Notes: generated by a model not told the origin, from the letters alone. Positions 15,830 to 25,288 are shown, counted from the first letter of the stretch. The stretch is 64,000 nt of DNA from Streptomyces sp. ATexAB-D23 (GCF_000373645.1 NZ_KB892001.1:66441-130440); one strand, 5' to 3'. Translations and numbers: made by a program.

Positions 15830-16276
15830 GTGTTCTGGTTCTTGCTGCTGGCGATGGTGGTGGTGGTTGCCGCGGTCACCCTCGCGGTGGTCGGTGGAGG
15901 CAGGAGCGCCATCCTGCAGGACGTGGCGCCCGAGCAGCTGACGGACCCGCTGCCCGCCGCCCGTCCGGTCGGCCGGGCGGATGTCGAGGCGCTGCGGCTG
16001 CCCGTGGCCGCCCGGGGTTACCGGATGGCCGATGTGGACGACGCGCTGAGCCGGCTCGGAGCCGAGCTCGCCGAGCGGGACGCGCGGATCGCGGAGCTGG
16101 AGGCGGCGCTCGCCGGAGCGCAGGCCACCCGCCCCGGCCGCCCCGACCTGCTCAAGGAGCCGCCGGCCGGCCCGGACCGGCCCCGGCAGGCCCCCACGGA
16201 GCCCGCCGCGCAGGCCGCCCCGCCGCAGCCGCAGGACGCCGGGACGGACCGCCCCGACGGGGAGGCCGGCCGATGA
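15830..16276 (+). CDS. Membrane protein with DivIVA-like motif
   Basis: 148 aa. An N-terminal membrane helix (residues 1-22, FWFLLLAMVVVVAAVTLAVV), a short DivIVA-type segment (LRLPVAARGYRMADVDDALSRLGAEL), a predicted coiled coil (ELAERDARIAELEAALAGA, about 75-100) and a Pro/Gln-rich tail. This is the Rv1209-like family; a role in polar growth or cell-wall assembly is inference. GTG 15830 follows GGGGAG. Overlaps tag by ATGA, so it is translationally coupled. Confidence 0.8.
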   Translation: MFWFLLLAMVVVVAAVTLAVVGGGRSAILQDVAPEQLTDPLPAARPVGRADVEALRLPVAARGYRMADVDDALSRLGAELAERDARIAELEAALAGAQATRPGRPDLLKEPPAGPDRPRQAPTEPAAQAAPPQPQDAGTDRPDGEAGR

Positions 16277-16860
16277 CCGGCGAGGCCGTGGCGGCGGCCG
16301 ACGGCGAGCTGCGCTGCCCCTGGGGCCTGTCCACCGAGGACTACCTCTGGTACCACGACACCGAGTGGGGCCGCCCGGTCCGCGGCGACGACGCCCTGTT
16401 CGAGCGGCTGTGCCTGGAGGCGTTCCAGTCCGGGCTGTCCTGGCTGACGATCCTGCGCCGCCGGGAGGGCTTCCGCAGCGCGTTCGCCCGGTTCAGCATC
16501 CCGGCGGTGGCGGCGTTCACGGACGCGGACCGCGAGCGGCTGCTGGCCGACGAGGGCATCATCCGCAACCGCGCGAAGGTCGACGCGACCATGGCCAACG
16601 CCCGGACGCTGGCCGGCTGGCGGGCCGGCGAGCTGGACGAGCTGATCTGGTCGTACGCCCCGGACCCGGTGGGCCGGCCGGCCCCGAAGACCCTCGCGGA
16701 CGTACCGGCGGTCACCACCGAGTCGACGGCCCTGGCGAAGGAACTGAAGAAGCGGGGGCTGCGCTTCATCGGTCCGACCACGGCCTACGCCCTGATGCAG
16801 GCGTGCGGGCTGGTCGACGACCACCTCGCCGACTGCGTCTCCCGCCCCACCCCCGCGTAA
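16273..16860 (+). CDS. tag: DNA-3-methyladenine glycosylase I
   Basis: 195 aa. It excises 3-methyladenine from alkylated DNA (base excision repair). The zinc snap is intact: Cys in RCPWG, His in WYHDTEWG, and the C-terminal GLVDDHLADC pair. EAFQSGLSWLTILRRREGFR covers the HhH-fold substrate pocket. Starts within the stop of the DivIVA-like gene (ATGA), so co-expressed. Confidence 0.93.
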   Translation: MTGEAVAAADGELRCPWGLSTEDYLWYHDTEWGRPVRGDDALFERLCLEAFQSGLSWLTILRRREGFRSAFARFSIPAVAAFTDADRERLLADEGIIRNRAKVDATMANARTLAGWRAGELDELIWSYAPDPVGRPAPKTLADVPAVTTESTALAKELKKRGLRFIGPTTAYALMQACGLVDDHLADCVSRPTPA

Positions 16861-16886
16861 GGGAACGCGGCAGGGCGGGACAGCCC

Positions 16887-17699
16887 CTAGCGCCCGAGGT
16901 ACTTCGGCTTCTCCTTGGCGAGGAAGGCCCGCACCGCGATGGAGTGGTCCTCGGAGACGCCCGCCTTCGTCTGGAGTTCGTCCTCCTTCTCCAGCGCCTC
17001 GCCCAGGGTGTGCCCGGCGCCGAAGGCGAGCGACTCCTTGAGCGCTGCGTACGCCACCGTCGGCCCGCCGGCCAGGACGCGGGCCACGGCGGCCGCCTCG
17101 GCGGCGAGATCGGCCGCGGGCACCAGCTTGTTGACGATGCCCAGGTCGTGGGCGTCCCGCGCCGAGATGGAGCGCGGGAAGAGCAGCAGGTCGGCGGCGC
17201 GGCTGTGGCCGATCAGCCGGGGCAGGGTCCAGGAGACGCCCGAGTCCGCGGTCAGGGCCACCCCGGCGAACGAGGTGTTGAACGAGGCGGTGTCGGCGGC
17301 CACCCGGTAGTCGCAGGCGAGCGCGAAGCCGAAGCCCGCGCCGGCGGCGGCACCGTTGATCCCGGCCACGACCGGCTTCGGCATCTCGGTGAGGGCCCGC
17401 ACGATCGGGTTGTAGTGCTCGCTCACCGTGCTGAGCGCGTTGCCGCCGCCCGACTCCTGGGCCTCCGCGAGCTTGGTCAGGTGCTCCTTGAGGTCCTGGC
17501 CCACGCAGAAGGCCCGTCCGCCGGCCGCGGTGAGCAGCACGGCCCGTACGCCGGTGTCGGCGCCGGCCGTCCGCAGGGCGTCGCGCAGCGCGACCTTGGC
17601 CGCGGTGTTCATGGCGTTCATCGCGTCGGGGCGGTTGATCGTGATCGTCGCGAGCCCGTCGCTGAGGTCGTAGAGCACCGCGTCGTCGTGATCGGCCAT
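16887..17699 (-). CDS. Enoyl-CoA hydratase/isomerase family protein
   Basis: 270 aa crotonase fold. The oxyanion-hole strands are NRPDAMNAMNT...GRAFCVGQDLKEH and GINGAAAGAGFGFALACD; FAGVALTADSGVSWTLPRLIG is the segment normally bearing catalytic acids, here with Asp at the second position as in PaaG/ECH-type enzymes. Substrate unknown; fatty-acid or phenylacetate breakdown are options. ATG 17699 follows AAAGGGGA. Convergent with tag. Confidence 0.85.
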   Translation of the reverse strand: MADHDDAVLYDLSDGLATITINRPDAMNAMNTAAKVALRDALRTAGADTGVRAVLLTAAGGRAFCVGQDLKEHLTKLAEAQESGGGNALSTVSEHYNPIVRALTEMPKPVVAGINGAAAGAGFGFALACDYRVAADTASFNTSFAGVALTADSGVSWTLPRLIGHSRAADLLLFPRSISARDAHDLGIVNKLVPAADLAAEAAAVARVLAGGPTVAYAALKESLAFGAGHTLGEALEKEDELQTKAGVSEDHSIAVRAFLAKEKPKYLGR

Positions 17700-17890
17700 G
17701 GATGGTCCCCTTTGCGTGTCGTTCACCAGCCTGTCCACGCAAGCATGGCCGACTTCGCCCTGGGCGGACATGTGACCTGCGTCAAATAATTCCGTGCCGC
17801 AGAGGGGGTGCAGGGGCCGGAGTATCGCAGTCGGATCGCCGAATTGGGTGGTTTTGAGTGTGCGCGTTGCGCAAGCGATGCAGAGCGATG
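17700..17890. other. Divergent promoter region of enoyl-CoA hydratase gene
   Basis: Part of the 313-bp interval between the divergent hydratase and DUF3117 genes. Apart from the plus-strand promoter listed separately I see no repeat or hairpin; it presumably carries the hydratase promoter on the minus strand. Confidence 0.35.
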
Positions 17891-17921
17891 TTGGTCATCG
17901 GGGTCGGTGATGCGGGATAAT
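17891..17921 (+). promoter_or_regulatory. HrdB-type promoter for DUF3117 gene
   Basis: TTGGTC at 17891-17896 and GATAAT at 17916-17921 with a 19-bp spacer. This gives a roughly 85-nt untranslated leader before ATG 18013, consistent with strong constitutive expression of a small protein. Confidence 0.5.
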
Positions 17922-18012
17922 GACCTGGAAGCACTGTGTTCGATGCCGGTGAGGCAGCGCCTGTCATGGGGCCGCCGGTTGCGATGAGCTGGTTTCAGGA
18001 AGGGGAACGAGC

Positions 18013-18180
18013 ATGGCGGCCATGAAGCCGCGGACGGGCGACGGCCCGCTCGAGGTGACAAAGGAGGGGCGGGGCATCGTCATGCGCGTTCCGCTCGAAG
18101 GCGGCGGTCGGCTTGTCGTGGAGCTGACTCCGGACGAGGCCGATGCCCTCGGCGATGCCCTCAAGAAGGTCGTCGGCTGA
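18013..18180 (+). CDS. DUF3117 small protein
   Basis: 55 aa: MAAMKPRTGDGPLEVTKEG at the start, then RGIVMRVPLEGGGRLVVELT and a DEADALGDALKKVV tail. This is the highly conserved actinobacterial DUF3117 family (Rv1211 in M. tuberculosis), function unknown. A good ribosome site (AGGAAGGGG) precedes ATG 18013, a promoter lies at 17891-17921, and a terminator follows, so it is a monocistronic unit. Confidence 0.9.
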   Translation: MAAMKPRTGDGPLEVTKEGRGIVMRVPLEGGGRLVVELTPDEADALGDALKKVVG

Positions 18181-18198
18181 GCAGAGGCGCCCACACTT

Positions 18199-18239
18199 CA
18201 CTACTGCCCCGGCACGGTTCCCGTGCCGGGGCAGTAGTG
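18199..18239. terminator. Bidirectional terminator after DUF3117
   Basis: A perfect 19-bp stem (18199-18217 with 18221-18239) and a 3-nt loop, between convergent DUF3117 and O-methyltransferase genes. Confidence 0.85.
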
Positions 18240-18274
18240 CGTCCGGGGCCGGACGCCGGAGGGAGCCGTACGGC

Positions 18275-18940
18275 TCAGCCCCGGCGGACCGCGCAGAGCA
18301 GGCCGTCACCCACCGGCAGCAGGGTCGCCATCAGCTCCTGGCTCTCGCGGACCGCGCGCAGCAGCTCGCGCAGCCGCAGCACCTCCGCGGGCTGGGCCGC
18401 GGAGTCGACCGTACGGCCGTCCGCGAAGACGCCCTCGAAGCAGACCAGGCCTCCGGGCCGCAGCAGGCGCAACGATTCAGCGAGGCAGTCCAGGCTCTCC
18501 ATGCGGTCGCCGTCGCAGAAGACGAGGTCGTAACCGCCGTCCGCGAGCCGGGGGAGCACGTCGAGCGCGCGGCCGGGGATGAAGCGGGAGCGGTTGGCGG
18601 CGAAGCCCGCGGCCCGGAAGGCCTCACGGGCGAACTGCTGGCGCTCGGGCTCCGGGTCGACCGTGGTCAGCACCCCGTCCGGCCGCATCCCGTGCAGCAG
18701 ATAGATGCCGGACACGCCGGTGCCGGTGCCGATTTCCGCCACGGCCTTGGCGTCCGTCGTGGCAGCGAGCAGGCGCAGCGCTGCGCCGGTGCCTGGCGAC
18801 ACCGAGCGGAGCCCCGCGTCCCGGGCACGGTCCCGGGCCCAGCGCAGTGCTTCGTCCTCGGCGACAAAGGCGTCGGCGAACGCCCAGCTCGTCTGCCGGT
18901 TGGCGGTAATGACCCTCTCCTGTCCCCTTAGTTGGCGCAA
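18275..18940 (-). CDS. Class I O-methyltransferase (Rv1220c-like)
   Basis: 221 aa. SAM motif [15 protein letters not shown], acidic strand [18 protein letters not shown] and YDLVFCDGD place it in the caffeoyl-CoA/catechol O-methyltransferase fold (Methyltransf_3/24). Substrate unknown. Divergent from sigE as in M. tuberculosis. Start: the longest frame opens with TTG 18940, which has no ribosome site and lies only 5 nt after a TACAGT hexamer; an in-frame ATT at 18910 sits 6 nt after AGGAG. No ATG or GTG exists in the first 100 codons, so a rare ATT start is plausible. Confidence 0.85.
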   Translation of the reverse strand: MRQLRGQERVITANRQTSWAFADAFVAEDEALRWARDRARDAGLRSVSPGTGAALRLLAATTDAKAVAEIGTGTGVSGIYLLHGMRPDGVLTTVDPEPERQQFAREAFRAAGFAANRSRFIPGRALDVLPRLADGGYDLVFCDGDRMESLDCLAESLRLLRPGGLVCFEGVFADGRTVDSAAQPAEVLRLRELLRAVRESQELMATLLPVGDGLLCAVRRG

Positions 18941-19118
18941 CGGTGACTGTATCCGCTGGACCCGGGAACCCGCAGATGGGACCGGGCGTTGTGTAAGCGC
19001 GGGGGAAAGCCCGTGGATCAGGCCCGCCGATCGGGTCCGGTGCGCGGGCGGCGGTTCCGGGGAGATCCCCGGCCCCAGCTGGAAAAAGGCTTATCCGGAG
19101 CTAACGGGCGAGGTGGCT

Positions 19119-19880
19119 ATGGTAGGGGCTCCACTGGACACCACCAGAGCCGACAGGGGAGGTGCGGCTGCGCCTGTGGATCGGGGAGGAGTGCTGCGGC
19201 GCTTTCTCAGGTCGGCGGGTGAGCCGAAATCCGTGACCGACATTGCTGACCGTTCTTCCAACGACTCCGCACCGACCGCGACCTTCGCCTCAGATGCGGA
19301 ATCCCAGGCGTGGACCCCGCCCACATGGGAAGAGATCGTCAGCACGCACAGCGGTCGTGTCTACCGCCTTGCCTACCGGCTGACAGGAAACCAGCACGAC
19401 GCCGAGGACCTCACGCAGGAGGTCTTCGTCCGGGTCTTCCGTTCGCTGTCGACGTACACGCCCGGCACCTTCGAGGGCTGGCTGCACCGCATCACGACCA
19501 ACCTCTTCCTGGACATGGTCCGCCGCAAGCAGCGCATCCGCTTCGACTCCCTCGGGGACGACGCGGCCGAGCGCCTGCCCAGCCGCGAGCCCTCCCCCCA
19601 GCAGGTGTTCAACGACACCCACTTCGACGCGGACGTCCAGCAGGCGCTGGACACCCTCGCGCCCGAGTTCCGGGCCGCCGTCGTGCTCTGTGACATCGAG
19701 GGACTGTCGTACGAGGAGATCGCCGCGACGCTCGGCGTGAAGCTCGGTACGGTGCGCAGCCGCATCCACCGCGGGCGTTCGCACCTGCGCAAGGCGCTGC
19801 GGCACCGCTCGCCCGAGGCGCGCGCCGAGCAGCGCTCGCTGGCGGGCGCCCTCCTGGCAGGGGAGGGCGGCACGGCGTGA
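19119..19880 (+). CDS. sigE: ECF RNA polymerase sigma factor, SigE-type
   Basis: 253 aa. Sigma-2 (about 65-135: [36 protein letters not shown]) and sigma-4 (about 175-235: [41 protein letters not shown]) are intact; residues 1-60 are a poorly conserved extension. It would direct transcription of envelope-stress genes. Four-base overlap (GTGA) with the anti-sigma gene, then htrA and tatB: the same order as M. tuberculosis sigE-rseA-htrA-tatB. Not the lysozyme-responsive SigE of the cseABC system, so the shared symbol is by mycobacterial synteny. Confidence 0.9.
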   Translation: MVGAPLDTTRADRGGAAAPVDRGGVLRRFLRSAGEPKSVTDIADRSSNDSAPTATFASDAESQAWTPPTWEEIVSTHSGRVYRLAYRLTGNQHDAEDLTQEVFVRVFRSLSTYTPGTFEGWLHRITTNLFLDMVRRKQRIRFDSLGDDAAERLPSREPSPQQVFNDTHFDADVQQALDTLAPEFRAAVVLCDIEGLSYEEIAATLGVKLGTVRSRIHRGRSHLRKALRHRSPEARAEQRSLAGALLAGEGGTA

Positions 19881-20878
19881 GTGGCACAGTTCCGACCCCC
19901 GCGGAACAACACCTGGGGGACCGCCTCGCCGCGCTCGTCGACGGCGAGCTCAAACACGACGCCCGCGACCGGGTCCTCGCCCACCTCGCGACCTGCGCCC
20001 GGTGCAAGGCCGAGGCGGCCGCCCAGCGCCGCCTGAAGGACGTGTTCGCGCAGGCGGCCCCTCCCTCGCCCTCCGAGGGGTTCCTGGCCCGCCTCCAGGG
20101 CCTTCCGGGCGGCCCGCCGGGTGGTGACGACGACCGTCGGGGAAGACCTCTGGGCGGCTCCGGGCGATTCGGTGACGGACCGGTGCCCGGGACGCGCCCC
20201 GGGAACGGCCGAGCCGACCTGACCCCGGGCGGCGGCCCCCTGGACGGCTTCGGCTACCTCCCGACCGTCCACGGCTCCGGCACCGCGCTCCCCGCGGGAC
20301 CGGCCGGCTCCGTCTTCCGCATCCACGAGGTGGGCCGCGAGGCCGACCGCTCGCCCTGGCGGGGCCGCAGGTTCGCCTTCGCCGCCGCCAGCGCCGTCTC
20401 GCTGGCCGCCATCGCGCTCGGCGGCGCCCTGCCGACGAGTACCGGCGCCGACGCCAACACCCGCGCCGGAGGCTCCGGCAACACCGTGACCCCGGTCGAC
20501 ACCAACACCCGCGCCGGTACGGGCGCCACGACCGGCCGCCGGAGCGGTTCGGGGCAGGGATCGCTCACCGCGCAGCGCCGGGACGACCTCCCGGTCTCCC
20601 TCGTGGTGAACACCGCGCCTCCCGCGTACACCCCGGCCCCCTCGCTCCTGGCCACCGGCCGGCTGACGGCGAGCCCGTTCGGGCTCTCCCTCCGCTCCGA
20701 CGAGTCCGAGCCCGCGCTGATACGCCCCGGCGACGATTCCCTGCTCGCCCGTGCCTTGGGCAGCGGGCTCGATCCGGTCCTGCCCGTCCGCTCGGCGACG
20801 TCCTCCCTGCCGCCCACGTCGGCCGCCGCGAAACCGGCTTCCTCCGACCACGGGCTGCCGCTCTCCCCGCGTCGCTGA
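19877..20878 (+). CDS. rseA: Zinc-finger anti-sigma factor (RseA-like)
   Basis: 333 aa. The ZAS motif HX3CX2C is complete (His36, Cys40, Cys43 in HLATCARC), in a helical domain (about 10-75) that would bind and sequester the sigma factor; redox release is possible through the zinc thiols. A membrane segment is predicted at about 163-185, with a Gly/Thr/Ser-rich exported part after it. This is longer than mycobacterial RseA, which lacks such a tail. GTG overlaps the sigE stop. Confidence 0.85.
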   Translation: MSGTVPTPAEQHLGDRLAALVDGELKHDARDRVLAHLATCARCKAEAAAQRRLKDVFAQAAPPSPSEGFLARLQGLPGGPPGGDDDRRGRPLGGSGRFGDGPVPGTRPGNGRADLTPGGGPLDGFGYLPTVHGSGTALPAGPAGSVFRIHEVGREADRSPWRGRRFAFAAASAVSLAAIALGGALPTSTGADANTRAGGSGNTVTPVDTNTRAGTGATTGRRSGSGQGSLTAQRRDDLPVSLVVNTAPPAYTPAPSLLATGRLTASPFGLSLRSDESEPALIRPGDDSLLARALGSGLDPVLPVRSATSSLPPTSAAAKPASSDHGLPLSPRR

Positions 20879-21000
20879 TCCAGCGGCCCGCACGGGCTGC
20901 ACAGGTCCGGCTCAAACCTGGTTGAATTCCGGCAGGATTTTCGGGTGGGACGCCCCTGCGGGGGCGTGCGGAGGCCGGTTGCGGCAGTTGCGGGGAGACG

Positions 21001-22710
21001 ATGGACGACGGGAAGCCGACCGAGCCCAGGGCGAAGTGGTGGAGCCGGCCCACGGCGGGGCGCACCACCCCCACGGCGCCCGATGAGCCGACCGTCCAGG
21101 ACGCGGCCCCGTCGCCGGCGGACACGGCCGGGGCGCCGCCCGCACCCGGCCCCGAGCCGGAGACCGCGCAGCGGGAGCACGCGGCGCCCGAGTCCCCGGT
21201 GGCGCCCGAGGCCACCGGGGCTCCCGATGCCAGGGAAGCCCCCGTGGCCGTCGACACCCCGCGCCCCGCGCAGCCCCTGCACGAGCCGGACCCGTACAGC
21301 ACCCCGCCCTACGGCGGCCCCGGACCATGGGCGCCCGCCCCTCCCGTGCAGCGGCCGACGCCCCCGCACGGCACGCCCGTACCACCGCCGTACGCGGGGA
21401 CGAACGGCGCGGGCATGACCCTCGCACCCGCCGATCCGGCGCCCGCCTTCCCACCCCCGGCACCGCCCCAGCAGCCGCAGGAGGCCGCGCACGCGCCCGC
21501 ACCGCACCCGCCGGCCCCGCAGTGGCAGAGCTACGACCCCTGGGGGGCGCCCCGGCAGCCCCTCGTCACCCAGCCGGGGCCTCCGCTCCCCGACGGCCGG
21601 CGGAAGAACCGGCGTGGTGCGACGCTGGTCGGCGCGCTGCTCCTCGCCCTGGTCGCGGGCGGTATCGGCGGCGGTATCGGCGCCTACATAGAGCGCAACG
21701 GCGGCCTCACCAGCGTCGAGCTGCCGCAGGACGAGCGGGACGGCGGCGGCCGTGCCCCGGACAGCGTGGCGGGCATCGCGGCCAGTGCCCTGCCCAGCGT
21801 GGTGACCCTGCACGTAAGCGGTTCCACCGAGTCCGGCACCGGCACCGGCTTCGTTCTGGACGACCGGGGCCACATCCTCACCAACAACCACGTGGTCGCC
21901 CCGGCCGGTTCCTCCGGCGAGATCACCGTGACGTTCAGCGGGGGCGAGACCGCCAGGGCAGAGGTCGTCGGCAAGGACAGCGGCTACGACCTGGCCGTGG
22001 TCAAGGTCAGCGGCGTCTCCGGGCTGAAACCGCTGCCGCTGGGCAACTCCGACAACGTCCAGGTCGGCGACCCGGTGGTGGCCATCGGCGCCCCGTTCGA
22101 CCTGTCCAACACCGTCACCTCCGGCATCATCAGCGCCAAGGACCGGCCGATCACCGCGGGCGGCGAGAAGGGCGACGGCAGCGACGTCAGTTACGTCAAC
22201 GCGCTCCAGACCGACGCCCCGATCAACCCGGGCAACTCCGGCGGCCCGCTGGTGGACACCGACGCCCACGTCATCGGGATCAACAGCGCCATCCGCGCCG
22301 CCGACAGCGGCTCCTCGGCCGAGGGCGGGCAGGCCGGGTCCATCGGCCTAGGCTTCGCCATCCCGATCAACCAGGGCAAGCGCGTCGCCGAGGAGCTGAT
22401 CAACACCGGCAAGGCGACCCACCCCGTGATCGGTGTCACTCTCGACATGAAGTACACCGGGGACGGCGCCAAGGTCGGGTCGGGTGCCCGGGGCGCCTCG
22501 CCCGTGACACCGGGCGGTCCGGCGGACAAGGCGGGCATCAGGCCGGACGACATCATCACCGGGGTGGACGGGAAGAGGGTGCACAGCGGCGAGGAGCTGA
22601 TAGTCAAGATCCGCTCGCACCGGCCGGGCGACCGTCTTGAGTTCACCCTGACCCGCGGTGGTAAAGACCTGTCCATAACTTTGACCCTGGGGTCGGCAAC
22701 CGGCACGTGA
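21001..22710 (+). CDS. htrA: HtrA/DegP-type membrane serine protease
   Basis: 569 aa. A cytoplasmic Pro-rich N-terminus (1-200), one membrane helix (about 208-230, GATLVGALLLALVAGGIGGGIGAYI), a trypsin-like domain with the triad His297 (TNNHVV), Asp330 (GYDLAVV) and Ser413 (NPGNSGGPL), and a C-terminal PDZ domain (about 475-565) with IRPDDIITGVDGK. It degrades or refolds damaged envelope proteins. ATG 21001 follows GGGGAG. Third gene of the sigma-stress operon. Confidence 0.92.
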   Translation: MDDGKPTEPRAKWWSRPTAGRTTPTAPDEPTVQDAAPSPADTAGAPPAPGPEPETAQREHAAPESPVAPEATGAPDAREAPVAVDTPRPAQPLHEPDPYSTPPYGGPGPWAPAPPVQRPTPPHGTPVPPPYAGTNGAGMTLAPADPAPAFPPPAPPQQPQEAAHAPAPHPPAPQWQSYDPWGAPRQPLVTQPGPPLPDGRRKNRRGATLVGALLLALVAGGIGGGIGAYIERNGGLTSVELPQDERDGGGRAPDSVAGIAASALPSVVTLHVSGSTESGTGTGFVLDDRGHILTNNHVVAPAGSSGEITVTFSGGETARAEVVGKDSGYDLAVVKVSGVSGLKPLPLGNSDNVQVGDPVVAIGAPFDLSNTVTSGIISAKDRPITAGGEKGDGSDVSYVNALQTDAPINPGNSGGPLVDTDAHVIGINSAIRAADSGSSAEGGQAGSIGLGFAIPINQGKRVAEELINTGKATHPVIGVTLDMKYTGDGAKVGSGARGASPVTPGGPADKAGIRPDDIITGVDGKRVHSGEELIVKIRSHRPGDRLEFTLTRGGKDLSITLTLGSATGT

Positions 22711-22809
22711 CGGCCACGGGAAGCTACCGTCCGGACAGATTCCCCGGGTACCGTGGGCCGAGTCCGGACCTCATCCGAGCTGGTCGCGGAGAAGACGAGG
22801 AGCCGCAAG

Positions 22810-23286
22810 GTGTTCAACGACATAGGCGCACTGGAGCTGCTGACGCTCGCGATTCTCGGCGTGCTCATCTTCGGTCCGGACAAGCTGCCCAAGGTCATCC
22901 AGGACGCCTCCCGCTTCATCCGCAAGATCCGTGAGTTCTCGGAGAGCGCCAAGGAGGACATCCGCACGGAGCTCGGGCCGGAGTTCAAGGACTTCGAGTT
23001 CGAGGACCTCAATCCCAAGACATTCGTCCGTAAGCAGCTCATGGACGGCAATGACGATCTGGGACTGAAGGAAATCCGCGAGAGCTTCGACCTGCGCAAG
23101 GAAGTCAACGAGATCACCGACGTGGTGAACGGGCGGAGCACGGAGTCCGTCGAGGCGAAGACCGGCGTGTCGGGCGGTGCGTCCGTCACCGCGGCGAATG
23201 GCTCGAAGGGCGCCCCCGACCTGCTCAAGAAGGGCGGGCAGCCGCCGAAGGACACCCCGCCGCCGTTCGACGCGGACGCCACCTGA
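22810..23286 (+). CDS. tatB: Sec-independent translocase subunit TatB
   Basis: 158 aa. The N-terminal membrane helix (about 7-22) begins with a polar Glu9 and ends FGPDKLPK, followed by a long amphipathic/charged region: the TatB pattern (TatA is shorter). It binds twin-arginine precursors with TatC. GTG 22810 follows GAGGAG. Last gene of the conserved sigE-rseA-htrA-tatB group, 99 bp after htrA. Confidence 0.9.
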   Translation: MFNDIGALELLTLAILGVLIFGPDKLPKVIQDASRFIRKIREFSESAKEDIRTELGPEFKDFEFEDLNPKTFVRKQLMDGNDDLGLKEIRESFDLRKEVNEITDVVNGRSTESVEAKTGVSGGASVTAANGSKGAPDLLKKGGQPPKDTPPPFDADAT

Positions 23287-23403
23287 GGGCTGCCAATCCC
23301 GGGTCGCCCGGACGGTATGGCTATTCTCCATCTGTCCGGTTGTGAGACGCCCGCGGGGGGCGGGCCGCTCCGGACCCTATGGATCGAGGAGGCGGCCGGG
23401 CTG

Positions 23404-24063
23404 ATGGAGACAACGAGTCGGGTGGGCGCACAGGACGCGCCGGACACGGTCACGGCGGAGGCGGTCCCGGCGGCCCGGCTCGTGGTCGACGACTATCTGC
23501 GGTCCCCTTTCCCCTGGTACGCGCTGGACGAGGCGTTCACCGGCCCGCGCCGGCTGATGCCGCTGGGCACGGCGGCGGACGGCTCCGTGCAGCACGGTTC
23601 CATCGGCCACGGTGACGAGCCCCTGGTACGGGGCGACTCCGGCGCGGACAAACAGCGCTTCGCGGTCGTGGTGACCGTGGGCAGCAGCCCCGTACGGCGC
23701 AGCGGCGACGGCACCGGGGTCCTGGAGGCCACGACGGTCTCCTCCGCGGCCTGGCTGGCGGGCTCGGGCCTGCTGGCCTGCACCTGGCCCCCGCAGCTGG
23801 ACCACACCCTGCGCGACGACTGGCTGGACCAGCAGACGGAGACGGCGTTCGAACTCGCCGACGACCTGGAGGGCCCCGCCTGGTCGGTGCTGTCCCTGCC
23901 GGTCGACGGTGTGCCGGTGCCCTTCCACTACCGCGAGTCCGAGTTCGGCTGGGTGCTGGCCGGCTCCGCGCCCGGCGGGGTGCACATCGGCGCCTACGGG
24001 CGCGGGATGAGCGCGTACGGCCTGGGCTTCTCGGAGGTCAAGGACATCGAGTCGTACGCCTGA
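23404..24063 (+). CDS. Conserved actinobacterial protein of unknown function
   Basis: 219 aa, soluble, no signal or membrane segment. Distinct patches are FPWYALDEAF, FAVVVTVGSSPVR, LDQQTETAFELADDLEGPAW and VHIGAYGRGMSAYGLGF. I know this as a conserved hypothetical beside tatB and mrp in Streptomyces, with no assigned function. ATG 23404 is the first good start; GAGGAGG lies 12 nt upstream, slightly far. An upstream in-frame ATG at 23317 is possible but the extension looks non-coding. Confidence 0.7.
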   Translation: METTSRVGAQDAPDTVTAEAVPAARLVVDDYLRSPFPWYALDEAFTGPRRLMPLGTAADGSVQHGSIGHGDEPLVRGDSGADKQRFAVVVTVGSSPVRRSGDGTGVLEATTVSSAAWLAGSGLLACTWPPQLDHTLRDDWLDQQTETAFELADDLEGPAWSVLSLPVDGVPVPFHYRESEFGWVLAGSAPGGVHIGAYGRGMSAYGLGFSEVKDIESYA

Positions 24064-24103
24064 TCCGGCCCGGGACGGCGTACGCGCGTGACCGGGCACG
24101 GAA

Positions 24104-24141
24104 CGGGGAAGGCCGGGGCCATCGGGCCCCGGCCTTCCCCG
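24104..24141. terminator. Bidirectional terminator before mrp
   Basis: A 17-bp perfect stem (24104-24120 with 24125-24141) and a 4-nt loop between convergent genes. Confidence 0.85.
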
Positions 24142-24154
24142 CGTGTGTCCGGTG

Positions 24155-25288
24155 TCAGAACTTGTTGCGCGGGGTGATGCCCAGCGACATGCCCGACAGG
24201 CCGCGCTGACGGCCGCCCAGCTTGCCCGCGATGGTGCGCAGTGCCTTGCCGGCGGGGGAGTCGGGGTCGGACAGCACGACGGGCTTGCCCTCGTCGCCAC
24301 CCTCACGCAGCCGTACGTCGATCGGGATGGAGCCGAGCACCGGCACCTCGGCGCCGACGGTCTTCGTCAGCCCCTCGGCGACCCGGGCGCCGCCGCCGGA
24401 GCCGAACACGTCGACCATCTCGTCGCAGTGCGGGCACGGCATGCCGGACATGTTCTCGACGACGCCGACGATCTTCTGGTGGGTCTGGACGGCGATCGAA
24501 CCGGCCCGCTCGGCCACCTCGGCCGCGGCCTGCTGCGGGGTCGTGACGACCAGGATCTCCGCGTTCGGCACGAGCTGGGCGACCGAGATCGCGATGTCAC
24601 CGGTGCCCGGCGGCAGGTCGAGCAGCAGGACGTCGAGATCGCCCCAGTACACGTCGGCGAGGAACTGCTGGAGCGCGCGGTGCAGCATCGGGCCGCGCCA
24701 CACCACGGGGGCGTTGCCCGGGGTGAACATGCCGATGGAGATGACCTTCACGCCGTGCGCGGACGGCGGCATGATCATGTTCTCGACCTGGGTGGGCTTG
24801 CCGTCCGCACCGAGCATCCGGGGCACGCTGTGCCCGTAGATGTCCGCGTCCACGACACCGACCTTCAGCCCGTCCGCCGCCATCGCCGCCGCGAGGTTCA
24901 CCGTCACCGAGGACTTGCCGACGCCGCCCTTGCCGGAGGCGACCGCGTACACCCGGGTCAGCGAGCCGGGCTTGGCGAAGGGCACCTCGCGCTCCGCCGT
25001 ACCGCCGCGCAGCGACGCCGCGAGGTCCTTGCGCTGCTCGTCGCTCATGACGTCGAGGGTCACCTCGACCCGCGAGACGCCCTCGACGCGGGCCACCGCC
25101 TCGGTCACGTTCCTGGTGATCGTCTCGCGCATAGGACAGCCGGAGACGGTGAGGTACACCGTGACAGCGACCACACCGTCAGGATCGATGTCGACCGATT
25201 TCACCATGCCCAGCTCGGTGATCGGGCGGTGGATCTCCGGGTCGTTCACTGTCGCCAGTGCCTCAAGCACCGCGTCTTCCGTAGCCAT
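24155..25288 (-). CDS. mrp: Mrp/ApbC-type Fe-S cluster carrier ATPase
   Basis: 377 aa. An N-terminal MIP18/DUF59 domain (1-95), then a deviant Walker A GKGGVGKSS near residue 115-122 and the SIMIBI P-loop ATPase domain. The cluster-binding CxxC is Cys285/Cys288 (PCPHC). It assembles and transfers [4Fe-4S] clusters to apo-enzymes. Same place as in the M. tuberculosis sigE-tatB-mrp region. Confidence 0.92.
   Translation of the reverse strand: MATEDAVLEALATVNDPEIHRPITELGMVKSVDIDPDGVVAVTVYLTVSGCPMRETITRNVTEAVARVEGVSRVEVTLDVMSDEQRKDLAASLRGGTAEREVPFAKPGSLTRVYAVASGKGGVGKSSVTVNLAAAMAADGLKVGVVDADIYGHSVPRMLGADGKPTQVENMIMPPSAHGVKVISIGMFTPGNAPVVWRGPMLHRALQQFLADVYWGDLDVLLLDLPPGTGDIAISVAQLVPNAEILVVTTPQQAAAEVAERAGSIAVQTHQKIVGVVENMSGMPCPHCDEMVDVFGSGGGARVAEGLTKTVGAEVPVLGSIPIDVRLREGGDEGKPVVLSDPDSPAGKALRTIAGKLGGRQRGLSGMSLGITPRNKF

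Noticed and set aside
16018..17742. A 574-aa minus frame across tag and the enoyl-CoA hydratase
   Set aside because: Different frame from the true 270-aa hydratase; Arg/Gly-rich translation without motifs.
20254..22269. A 671-aa minus frame opposite rseA and htrA
   Set aside because: Antisense to well-defined domains, no family resemblance, codon-position GC bias wrong.
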